Source: an uncultured Phycisphaerales bacterium (GTDB lineage: Bacteria > Planctomycetota > Phycisphaerae > Sedimentisphaerales > Anaerobacaceae). Taken from it: a stretch of DNA of 64,000 bases. The notes beneath the pieces were generated by a model. That model saw nothing but the letters and a program-made list of their open reading frames with translations. It was not told where the DNA came from and did not search any database. How positions within the stretch are numbered: the first letter of the stretch is position 1; every line of letters begins with the position of its first letter. Shown here piece after piece: positions 56,232 through 63,190 of the stretch. The position numbers and the translations under genes were made by a program. The stretch lies in assembly GCA_937927975.1 (NCBI GenBank), contig CALEZT010000259.1:1-64000 (forward strand). Reading direction: 5' to 3'.

Positions 56232-56522
56232 ATGCCAGAGCACAAGACAAGTCAGATCTGCATCGTGACCGTCACCGGCAAAGACCGCGTCGGCATCATC
56301 GCCCGACTGGCCACCACGATGGCCAAGGCCAACATCAACATCGTCGACGTCAATCAGAAGATCATGGAGGACTACTTCGTGATGACGATGGCCGCCGACA
56401 TCGGCCAGGCGACGATGGACATGGGCCAGATCAAGAAACATCTCGACAAGGTCGGCCGGCAGATGGCCCTCAAGATCACCATCCAGGACGAAACGATCTT
56501 CAAGGCGATGCACAGGGTCTAA
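56232..56522 (+). CDS. ACT-domain protein (UPF0237)
   Basis: A 96-residue single ACT domain, IVTVTGKDRVGIIARLATTM near 11-30 and INIVDVNQKIMEDYFVMTMA near 35-54. Members of UPF0237 are small ligand-binding proteins. It stands next to the UPF0210 gene, a pairing seen in many bacteria, and may regulate that enzyme-like partner by binding an amino acid. AAAGGA precedes the ATG by 6 bases. Confidence 0.9.
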   Translation: MPEHKTSQICIVTVTGKDRVGIIARLATTMAKANINIVDVNQKIMEDYFVMTMAADIGQATMDMGQIKKHLDKVGRQMALKITIQDETIFKAMHRV

Positions 56523-56527
56523 GAGAG

Positions 56528-56625
56528 TGTGAAGTGTCAAGTTTCAAGTTTGAAGTAAGAGGGCTCACGCGAACCGGCGACAGCTCTTACTTCAAACTTC
56601 AAACTTCCAACTTCAAACTCTCTAC
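56528..56625. repeat. CTTCAAA-word palindromic element
   Basis: AAGTTTCAAGTTTGAAGTAA on the left and TTACTTCAAACTTCAAACTT on the right, with TTTGAAGTAAGAG and CTCTTACTTCAAA pairing perfectly over 13 bases. It fills the gap between the ACT and UPF0210 genes. The same heptamer lies in frame within the radical SAM gene at 27559-27586. Confidence 0.85.
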
Positions 56626-56637
56626 GAGGTAGAAAGC

Positions 56638-58002
56638 ATGCGTATCTCCGTCGAAGAAGTCTTTGAAACCGTCGGCATGACGCTGGATCACCATTTCGAT
56701 ATCCGCACCGTCACGCTGGGCATCAACCTGAAGGACTGCATGGATCGCGACCTGGACTGGCTGATCAAGCAGGCCCAGGCGAGAATCGTCGAGAAAGGCC
56801 AGTTGCTCAACCACTGCGCCGACCGGCTGGAGCAGAAGTACGGCATCCCGATCACGAACCGACGGATCTCGATCACGCCGGCGTCGCTGCTCCTGGAGCC
56901 CCTGCCCCGCAAGACGATCACCGCGGTCAAGCTCGCCAAGGCCCTCGACGTGGCCGCCAAGAAAGCCAACATCGACTTCCTGGGCGGCTTCGGCGCCATG
57001 GTCCAGAAGGGAGCCACCGCAGCCGAGGAGAATCTCATCGACTCGATCCCCGAGGCGCTCTCCCAGACCGAACGCGTCTGCGGGTTCCTGAACCTGGCCT
57101 CCACGCTGGCGGGCATCAATATGAACGCCATCGTGAAAGTCGGTCACGTCATCACCGACCTGGCCCACCGCTCCGACAAGGGCATCGGCTGCGCCAAGCT
57201 GGCGGTCTTTGCCAACGTGCCGGAGGACAGCCCCTTCATGGCCGGCGCCCATCACGGCATCGGCGAACCCGACTACTCGCTCAACATCGGCATCTCCGGC
57301 CCCGGCGTCGTTCGTAATGTGGTGGTACAGAACCCGGATTGCGACCTCACCCAGCTTTCCGAGGTCATCAAGCGGACCGTTTTCAAGATCACCCGCGCGG
57401 GCGAACTGATCGGCCGGGAGCTGGCGGGCCTGATGAAGGTCGATTTCGGCATTGTGGACATCTCCCTGGCCCCCACCACCTCGACCGGCGACTCGGTCGC
57501 CGAGATCATCGAGGCGATGGGCGTCGGGCGGATGGGCTGTCCCGGCACGACCGCGGCGCTGGCCCTGCTGATCGATGCGGTCAAGAAAGGCGGCGCGATG
57601 GCCTCCGGCAACGTCGGCGGCCTGTCGGGCACGTTCATCCCCGTCAGCGAGGATGCCGGCATGATCCGAGCCGTACGCACCGGAACCCTGAGCCTCGACA
57701 AGCTCGAAGCCCTCACCAGCGTCTGCTCGGTGGGCCTGGACATGTTCGCGGTGCCGGGCGACACGGCCCCCGAGATCATCTCCTCGATCATCGCCGACGA
57801 GCTTTCGATCGGGGTCGCCAACAACAAGACCACCGGCGTCCGCGTCGTCCCAGTCCCAGGCGCCAAGCCGGGCAGCATCGTGCACTTCGGAGGCCTGCTG
57901 GGTTCGGCGCCGGTCATGAAGATCCAGACCAAGCACACCTCCGCCAGGTTCGTGCAGCGCCGCGGCCGGATGCCCTCGCCCATCCTCTCCCTGAGGAACT
58001 GA
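56638..58002 (+). CDS. UPF0210 (PFL-type) family protein
   Basis: A 454-residue member of UPF0210/DUF711. Family traits: EEVFETVGMTLDHHFDIRTV at the start, VDFLGGFGAMVQKG-type glycines near 112-127, VPEDSPFMAGAHHGIGEPDY near 196-215, and ISLAPTTSTGDSVAEIIEAMG near 280-300. The fold is related to PFL-type or formyl-glycyl proteins, and the function is not known. It ends with the usual close of the family (RMPSPILSL). It is paired with the ACT gene upstream. Confidence 0.92.
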   Translation: MRISVEEVFETVGMTLDHHFDIRTVTLGINLKDCMDRDLDWLIKQAQARIVEKGQLLNHCADRLEQKYGIPITNRRISITPASLLLEPLPRKTITAVKLAKALDVAAKKANIDFLGGFGAMVQKGATAAEENLIDSIPEALSQTERVCGFLNLASTLAGINMNAIVKVGHVITDLAHRSDKGIGCAKLAVFANVPEDSPFMAGAHHGIGEPDYSLNIGISGPGVVRNVVVQNPDCDLTQLSEVIKRTVFKITRAGELIGRELAGLMKVDFGIVDISLAPTTSTGDSVAEIIEAMGVGRMGCPGTTAALALLIDAVKKGGAMASGNVGGLSGTFIPVSEDAGMIRAVRTGTLSLDKLEALTSVCSVGLDMFAVPGDTAPEIISSIIADELSIGVANNKTTGVRVVPVPGAKPGSIVHFGGLLGSAPVMKIQTKHTSARFVQRRGRMPSPILSLRN

Positions 58003-58042
58003 GGTCCCATCGGGATCACAGGGGATTTCGGTCCGAAAACTA

Positions 58043-58072
58043 TTGACAAAAACCCCGTCTGTGCGATATAGT
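58043..58072 (+). promoter_or_regulatory. promoter upstream of the pseudopilin locus
   Basis: TTGACA and TATAGT are 18 bases apart. It could drive the decayed open frame at 58108 and, with about 300 bases of leader, the pseudopilin gene at 58379. Confidence 0.6.
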
Positions 58073-58107
58073 CACACCAGTCGGGTGGGTTTGTCTTCTC
58101 GGAATGA

Positions 58108-58308
58108 ATGTGCCGGTTCGTGCTGCCTACTGGGAGAACACCGACGGCCAAGAGAGGACTGACGCGTGTCGAGTTGCCGGTCGTCATAGGCATGGTTTCC
58201 CTGGTTATGGCCTTGTTGTCTCCAGGAACGAAGGTTTCCATCCGAATAATGGGGAACAGATCGAATCAAGAGAGCATCTTTGTTCGTGTGCAGGGGCATC
58301 GCGGCTGA
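58108..58308 (+). pseudogene. decayed pseudopilin N-terminus
   Basis: An open frame of 66 codons. Its middle reads KRGLTRVELPVVIGMVSLVM, which follows the prepilin pattern (R)[18 protein letters not shown] but with Arg for Leu, Pro for Leu and Gly for Ala. The conserved Glu of the FTLIE motif is kept. The frame stops after 30 more residues, so no beta domain is left. It sits under the promoter that faces the intact pseudopilin gene. It may be a remnant of a duplicated copy; a small real gene is less likely. Confidence 0.55.
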
Positions 58309-58378
58309 AAGCCGTTTCGCAGTGGCGCGGGCCGCCCGGTTTGCGGATGCCGGTTCTCGGACGGAAAGGACGAATGGA

Positions 58379-59146
58379 ATGAGATCCAAAGCGTTTACGT
58401 TGATCGAGCTGCTCGTGGTGATTGCGGTGATCGCGGTCCTGATGGCGATTCTGATGCCCGCCTTGCAGCGGGCCAGAGACCAGGCTCAGCGAGTCCACTG
58501 CGTCAGCAACACCCGCTCGCTCATGCTGGGCTGGCTGCTGTACAAGGACGACTTCGACGGCAGGATCGTCGGCGGCCACACCGACCCGGGCAACTGGGTC
58601 CTGAGGGCGAACTACACCGACAATTGGGATGCCAAGAAAAGGGCCATCAAAGGCGGTCTCCTGTACAAATACGTCGGCGAAGAGCTTGGCATCTACCGCT
58701 GTCCGGCCGACCGACGACGGGAGAGCTCCTCGATCCCGGTGGCGTACCGGACGTTCTCCATCGCCGGCGGCGCCAACGGAGAGGGCGGCGGCAGTTGGGG
58801 ATACGTCAATCTCAAGCTCTACACGCAGCTCAAGAAGCCGGCCCAGCAGTACATCTTCGTCGAAGAAATGGATACGCGAGGCGAGAACATCGGCTCTTTC
58901 CAGATGAACCCCAAGAACAAGACCTGGACCGACCCTCTGGCCATGTGGCACAACGCCAAGAGCTCGCTCGGCTTCGCCGACGGTCACGCTGAGATGCACA
59001 CATGGGAAAGCCAGAGCTTCATCGACTGGTGCAAGAAGGCGATGAATGAGCCGACGACTTTCACCTTCGGTATGACCCCTCCAGGTGATGAGCGGGAGGA
59101 CATCGAGTACATGAGCAAGGGGTTCCCGTACAAGTCCCTCCTGTAA
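58379..59146 (+). CDS. pseudopilin-type protein with H-X9-DG motif
   Basis: A 255-residue protein with the N-terminal prepilin signal [20 protein letters not shown] (cleavage after the Ala/Gly-type position before Phe; Glu5 of the mature protein is present). The globular part ends with [14 protein letters not shown], in which His and DG are separated by nine residues, the H-X9-DG motif common in Planctomycetota, Lentisphaerota and Verrucomicrobiota. Such proteins are made in large numbers, and their role in type II secretion-like or pilus systems is unclear. AAAGGA is about 11 bases before the ATG. Confidence 0.88.
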   Translation: MRSKAFTLIELLVVIAVIAVLMAILMPALQRARDQAQRVHCVSNTRSLMLGWLLYKDDFDGRIVGGHTDPGNWVLRANYTDNWDAKKRAIKGGLLYKYVGEELGIYRCPADRRRESSSIPVAYRTFSIAGGANGEGGGSWGYVNLKLYTQLKKPAQQYIFVEEMDTRGENIGSFQMNPKNKTWTDPLAMWHNAKSSLGFADGHAEMHTWESQSFIDWCKKAMNEPTTFTFGMTPPGDEREDIEYMSKGFPYKSLL

Positions 59147-59178
59147 TCCGCCAAGAGAATCGCGAACTGAACCCACAG

Positions 59179-59223
59179 CCTCCGCGAGACTGCGACCCGG
59201 TCTCGCGGAGGCTTCTCTTTTTG
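59179..59223 (+). terminator. intrinsic terminator after the pseudopilin gene
   Basis: CCTCCGCGAGAC and GTCTCGCGGAGG form a perfect 12-pair stem with a 9-base loop, followed by CTTCTCTTTTTG. Confidence 0.9.
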
Positions 59224-59330
59224 CCCGTGCGGGCGAGGCCGACAGTCCTTGTGCTCGCTTTCCGTCGCCGGTACAATGTCACGCAAGCACGGTGAAGAAG
59301 AAACAGGGACCCTTTGAGGGAGGCCTGAGC

Positions 59331-59903
59331 ATGTGGGACGTTTTCGAGCAGCCGTGGACGCTGCTGGGCTTGGCGGTGATCGTTCTGTTCGTGGTCTGGA
59401 CCATCCGCAGCGTCTGGCCGGAGAAGGCGAAATTCTGGCAGTGGCTGCTGCCGCTGGGCGTCGCAGGGTTGGCGTTCGGCCTCGATTACGCGGTCGCCAC
59501 CGACCTGGAGAAGATCCACGCGGTCGTCCAGGCCGGCGTGCGGGCCGCGGAGGAGGAGGACTGCGTCGCTCTGGCCCGTCTGATCGCCCGCGACTACCAG
59601 GACTCCTATCACAGGAGCAAAGAGGAACTCATCGCCCATTGCCAGAGCCGACTGACCCCTCCCACGATCGAAAAGGTCCGCAGGATCGCCTCGGAAGTGA
59701 AGGTCACGCCGCCGGAAGCGGTCGCGACGTTCACGATCAGTCTCCAGTTCCACAAGGACAGCTACTGGGCCAGGGCCTACAAGACCAGCGCCCTGGTCGT
59801 GGTGGAGTTCCGCCTTCGCAAGCAGCCCGACAAGTCCTGGCTGGTCCATCGGGTCGAGGTGAAGGAAGTGGACAAGATGCCCGTCAACTGGAGCTCGACA
59901 TAG
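59331..59903 (+). CDS. two-helix membrane protein with NTF2-like domain
   Basis: A 190-residue protein. Two N-terminal helices, WTLLGLAVIVLFVVWTI near 9-25 and FWQWLLPLGVAGLAFGLDYA near 35-54, anchor a soluble domain of about 130 residues that looks like an NTF2/SnoaL-type fold (IHAVVQAGVRAAEEEDCVAL, DYQDSYHRSKEELIAHC). ATG 59331 is chosen over an earlier GTG because GGGAGG lies 8 bases before it. It comes before the GspE-like locus; a role in secretion is not supported by motif. Confidence 0.75.
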   Translation: MWDVFEQPWTLLGLAVIVLFVVWTIRSVWPEKAKFWQWLLPLGVAGLAFGLDYAVATDLEKIHAVVQAGVRAAEEEDCVALARLIARDYQDSYHRSKEELIAHCQSRLTPPTIEKVRRIASEVKVTPPEAVATFTISLQFHKDSYWARAYKTSALVVVEFRLRKQPDKSWLVHRVEVKEVDKMPVNWSST

Positions 59904-59933
59904 CGTGTGCTGCTGGATTTCCTGGGCCATTCG

Positions 59934-60060
59934 GTCATCCTGAGCGACAGCGAAGAGCCTGCCCTGAGCGTAGTCGAAGGGATCTGGGCACAGGATGAGA
60001 ACAGGCACCGGTCGCATCCGATAGCCAGATGTTTCGCTTCGCTCAACATGACAAATGCTC
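59934..60060. repeat. CTGAGCG-type dispersed inverted repeat, copy E3
   Basis: GGTCATCCTGAGCGACAGCG on the left pairs with CGCTTCGCTCAACATGAC on the right. It also contains GCCCTGAGCGTAGTCGAAGG and ATCTGGGCACA, shared with copy E4 in inverted order. Confidence 0.85.
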
Positions 60061-60123
60061 ATGATACCCCCACAAGATCCAGTCGCACGTCGCGCACCAC
60101 GTAGCAGGCGTTCCACTACGCCC

Positions 60124-60152
60124 TTGCCAACCTCCGCCCGATCTGGTACTCT
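60124..60152 (+). promoter_or_regulatory. candidate promoter for the GspE-like gene
   Basis: TTGCCA and TACTCT are 17 bases apart, about 45 bases before the start of the ATPase gene. Confidence 0.35.
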
Positions 60153-60198
60153 ATCCATCAGATCGTCGATGTTCGTTCTCGGAGGATAGAGAGGTTCT

Positions 60199-61809
60199 AT
60201 GCTGACATCGGATGCCGTCGCGGTCGCGGGACTATCGATCGTCCGGAGCGTTCAGAGCCACACGGGTTCGGTCTTGTCGCTCGCGGATCTGCCCTTCAAC
60301 CCGTTGAAGCTGGCCCTGCTGATCGCCTGGGTGTACCTGTGCCTGTACTTCGTCCAGCGGGCGAACTTCAGTCCGCTGGTGCCCGTGGGCTACAGGACGA
60401 TCGCCAACGTCGTCACCCTGTTCACGGGCCCCGTCCTCCTGCTGACGCTGTTTCTGATCGACACCGTCCGAAAGACCCGCCGGACCCAGGAGAACTTTTT
60501 CGATGTTCTCAAGCGGCAAATCCAGCAGGCCGCGGCCACCGTTCGCTCGATCCGATTCCGGACCGACGAAGACGACGACGCGATCCGCCTGATGGACAGC
60601 GCAGGCCGGAGCCTCGATGAGATCTGCGGACACAGCGACATCAAGCGAATCGACGCCCAGATCCTGGGCCTGACCGAGACCACGATCCGCGACGCTCTCG
60701 ATCGACGGGCCAGCGACATCCTGATCGACCCCAGGGACGAGTCCACCTACAGCCTCCGCCTGCGGATCGACGGGACGCTTCGAACGGTCAAGGAGCTGGA
60801 CGCGGACAAATGCCGCGCCCTGATCAACAGCATCAAGGCCGTCTCCGGCATGGACATCTCCGAGCGGAGAAGACCCCAGGACGGCGGCTTCACCGCCCGA
60901 CGAGGGGACAGGGTCGCCTCCTTCCGCGTCGCCAGCGCCGGCGCCCTGCAGGGCGAGAAGCTCTCCATTCGCGTGCTGAACCCCAACGCCGGCGCGTTCA
61001 CGTTGGCCGAGATGGGCCTGCCCGAGAAGCAGGTGACCGTCCTGCAAAGCCAGATCGCCAAGCCCTCCGGCATGATCCTGGTCAGCGGCCCCACCGGCAG
61101 CGGCAAGACCACGACCCTGTACGCCCTGCTCAACGAGATCGACCGATTCACGCGTAACGTGATCACCGTCGAGGACCCGATCGAAGCGGTGCTGCCCCAG
61201 GCCAGCCAGATCGAGGTCAATCCCAAGGCCGACATCACGTTCGCCTCGACGCTTCGCAGCGTCCTGAGACAGGACCCGGACGTCATCTGCGTGGGCGAGA
61301 TCCGCGACGAGGAAACCGCCGAGATCGCCCTGCGGGCCGCCCAGACCGGGCACCTCGTCCTAGCCACGATCCACTGCGAGAGCAACGCCACCGCGATCAT
61401 CCGCCTGCTGGACTTGGGCGTCTCCCCCCTGCTGCTCTCGGCGGGCCTGAACCTGCTGGTCTCGCAAAGGCTCGTACGATGCCTGTGCGAGGAGTGCAAA
61501 GCGCCGGCCAAGCTCAGCGACAGCCGGATCGTCAGCCTTCGCAGCAAGGGAATCGAGGCCGGGGAGATCTTCCAGGCCGTCGGCTGCAAGAAATGCGACG
61601 ACACCGGCTACTTCGGACGCACAGCCATCGTCGACCTGATGGTGATCGACAGCGCGATGCGAAACGAGATCGCCAGGAACGACTCGCTGATCGGCCGGCT
61701 CCGGGCCCAGGACAGCCAGAAAGGACTGGTCGATCTCCGCAAGGCGGGCCTGAAGAAAGTCGTCGCCGGCGTCACGAGTCTGGACGAAATCAAACGAGTC
61801 GTGGGGTGA
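60199..61809 (+). CDS. GspE/PilB-type ATPase with N-terminal membrane helices
   Basis: A 536-residue protein of the type II secretion/type IV pilus ATPase family. Walker A lies at GPTGSGKTTTL near 297-307, the Asp box in TVEDPIEAVL, and Walker B in DVICVGEIRDEETAE near 356-370. The tetracysteine zinc site (CLCEEC near 428-433 and GCKKCDDTGYFG near 457-468) is present. Unlike normal GspE it carries two hydrophobic helices at residues about 36-52 and 72-88 in place of the usual N-terminal domain that binds GspL. AGAGG precedes the ATG by 5 bases. It is followed by a CvpA-like gene. Such fusions suggest a self-anchored motor. Confidence 0.88.
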   Translation: MLTSDAVAVAGLSIVRSVQSHTGSVLSLADLPFNPLKLALLIAWVYLCLYFVQRANFSPLVPVGYRTIANVVTLFTGPVLLLTLFLIDTVRKTRRTQENFFDVLKRQIQQAAATVRSIRFRTDEDDDAIRLMDSAGRSLDEICGHSDIKRIDAQILGLTETTIRDALDRRASDILIDPRDESTYSLRLRIDGTLRTVKELDADKCRALINSIKAVSGMDISERRRPQDGGFTARRGDRVASFRVASAGALQGEKLSIRVLNPNAGAFTLAEMGLPEKQVTVLQSQIAKPSGMILVSGPTGSGKTTTLYALLNEIDRFTRNVITVEDPIEAVLPQASQIEVNPKADITFASTLRSVLRQDPDVICVGEIRDEETAEIALRAAQTGHLVLATIHCESNATAIIRLLDLGVSPLLLSAGLNLLVSQRLVRCLCEECKAPAKLSDSRIVSLRSKGIEAGEIFQAVGCKKCDDTGYFGRTAIVDLMVIDSAMRNEIARNDSLIGRLRAQDSQKGLVDLRKAGLKKVVAGVTSLDEIKRVVG

Positions 61810-61813
61810 GCCG

Positions 61814-62479
61814 ATGGTATTCTGGATTGCCGTTCTGACGGGGGCCTTGTTCGTCTGGCTGGCGGTGCGCAGAGGTTTCTACGAGACCTGGGCCCTGCTC
61901 TTCAACGTCCTGGTCTCGATCTACATCTCGGTCTTCCTGGCGCCGACGGTGGCGCGATTCGTCCCCATGCCGGGCGGAGCCGCCTGGTGCATGGCCTTGA
62001 GCATGCTGGTCCTGGCCGGCGGCGTCTTCGCCATCCTGCACGGCCTGACCTGGGTCTTCCTCACCGGCCAGTTCAGCATCCGCTTCCCGAGCCTCTTCGA
62101 CGTGGTCTGCTCGGGCATCCTGGGCTTCGTCGCGGGGTTCCTGATCCTGAGTTTCGCGGCCCTGGCGCTTTCGACCACGCCCCTGGCGCAGCACAAGATC
62201 GTCGCCACACTCGGCCTGGGTCGGGACGGACAGAAAGCCAATGTCGCCGGCCTCGCCCGCGGCCTGGACCTGATCCACAAGGCGGCAAGATTCGCCGACA
62301 GCGGCACGAGCCACGCGGCCATAACGAAGCTCCTGGACACCAGCGATGAGCTGGCCGCAAGCGACGAACCGCAACCCGAACCAAACGAGCCCGATCCGGC
62401 CCCGCCCCAGCCGCAAGGAGACAAGGGCTCCAAACCCCCCGCCGGCCTGCAAAGACGAAGCATCCCCGATCCTCTCTGA
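61814..62479 (+). CDS. CvpA-like membrane protein
   Basis: A 221-residue protein. Residues 1-125 have about four hydrophobic helices (WIAVLTGALFVWLAVRRGFY, FNVLVSIYISVFLAPTVARF, MALSMLVLAGGVFAILHGL, SGILGFVAGFLILSFAALAL) in the pattern of CvpA. The C-terminal half is soluble and ends in a Pro/Glu-rich tail (EPQPEPNEPDPAPPQPQ-type). CvpA was linked to colicin V export; its true role is unclear. It starts 4 bases after the GspE-like gene, so the two are a unit. Confidence 0.7.
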   Translation: MVFWIAVLTGALFVWLAVRRGFYETWALLFNVLVSIYISVFLAPTVARFVPMPGGAAWCMALSMLVLAGGVFAILHGLTWVFLTGQFSIRFPSLFDVVCSGILGFVAGFLILSFAALALSTTPLAQHKIVATLGLGRDGQKANVAGLARGLDLIHKAARFADSGTSHAAITKLLDTSDELAASDEPQPEPNEPDPAPPQPQGDKGSKPPAGLQRRSIPDPL

Positions 62480-62525
62480 CAAAAACTCGGGGGTTTGCGA
62501 CTGGATTTCGTGGGGGCCAGACGAG

Positions 62526-62650
62526 CATTTGTCATGCTGAGCGCAGCGAAGCATCCGGCCTTCGGATGCAACGAAAGCACGCCCGCATTCTGTGCCCAGA
62601 TCCCTTCGACTACGCTCAGGGCAGGCTCTTCGCTTCACTCAGGATGACAG
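62526..62650. repeat. CTGAGCG-type dispersed inverted repeat, copy E4
   Basis: Begins TTTGTCATGCTGAGCGCAGC and ends CTTCACTCAGGATGACAG. Its reverse complement matches copy E3 through the shared internal words CCCTGAGCGTAGTCGAAGG and ATCTGGGCACA. E3 and E4 together flank the GspE-like and CvpA-like genes in opposite orientation. Confidence 0.85.
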
Positions 62651-62734
62651 AGTGGACGCCCCCACGCCCCACGAATTCTAGCCGCACACACTCGCAGTTT
62701 TTTTCTCATTTTCCTCTTGCATCTACTGTGAGCA

Positions 62735-62749
62735 TAGTAGATACTACTA
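62735..62749 (+). promoter_or_regulatory. BlaI operator-like palindrome
   Basis: TAGTAG-ATA-CTACTA is a perfect palindrome about 40 bases before the blaI start, in an A/T-rich promoter region. Nearby TACTGTGAGCATAGTA adds a second, imperfect half-site pair. Such TACTA-based dyads fit BlaI/MecI operators. Confidence 0.7.
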
Positions 62750-62787
62750 TAGTTACAGTACTATTGCCTTTTGAGGAGACAGTCGTC

Positions 62788-63189
62788 ATGGCCAGGATCA
62801 AGCCGTCGGATCTGGAGATGCAGGTGCTTTCGGTTCTGTGGGAGCGGGGTCCTTCGACCGCACGGGATGTCCTGGAGGCCATGCCCGACGGCAAGAAGCG
62901 GGCCTACACTTCCATCCTCTCGGTCATGCAGGTCATGGAGCGAAAAGGCCTGCTGACGCACACGAGCAAGGGGGCCGCCCACGTCTATCAGCCGGCCGTG
63001 GACAGGCGGGACATCCTCCAGCCATTCATGCGACGCCTGCTCACGGAGGTCTTCGGCGGACGCCCTGCCGCCTTCGTGCAGGCGCTCCTGACCGAGACCT
63101 CCGTCAGCGACGCGGACTTGGCCGAAATGCGCAGGCTGCTGTCGCAGGCTCGAAACAAGAACGATCCGCCTCAGAGGAAAGGGAACTGA
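62788..63189 (+). CDS. blaI: BlaI/MecI-family transcriptional repressor
   Basis: A 133-residue winged-helix repressor. The DNA-binding domain is about 1-80: IKPSDLEMQVLSVLWERGPS, TARDVLEAMPDGKKRAYTSI and SVMQVMERKGLLTHTSKGAA match BlaI. The C-terminal helices (about 90-133) would form the dimer, and the family is inactivated by cleavage by its BlaR1 partner. The partner gene follows one base after. GAGGAG is before the ATG. Not necessarily linked to beta-lactam resistance, as planctomycetes use BlaI-BlaR1 pairs for other signals. Confidence 0.9.
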   Translation: MARIKPSDLEMQVLSVLWERGPSTARDVLEAMPDGKKRAYTSILSVMQVMERKGLLTHTSKGAAHVYQPAVDRRDILQPFMRRLLTEVFGGRPAAFVQALLTETSVSDADLAEMRRLLSQARNKNDPPQRKGN

Positions 63190-63190
63190 G

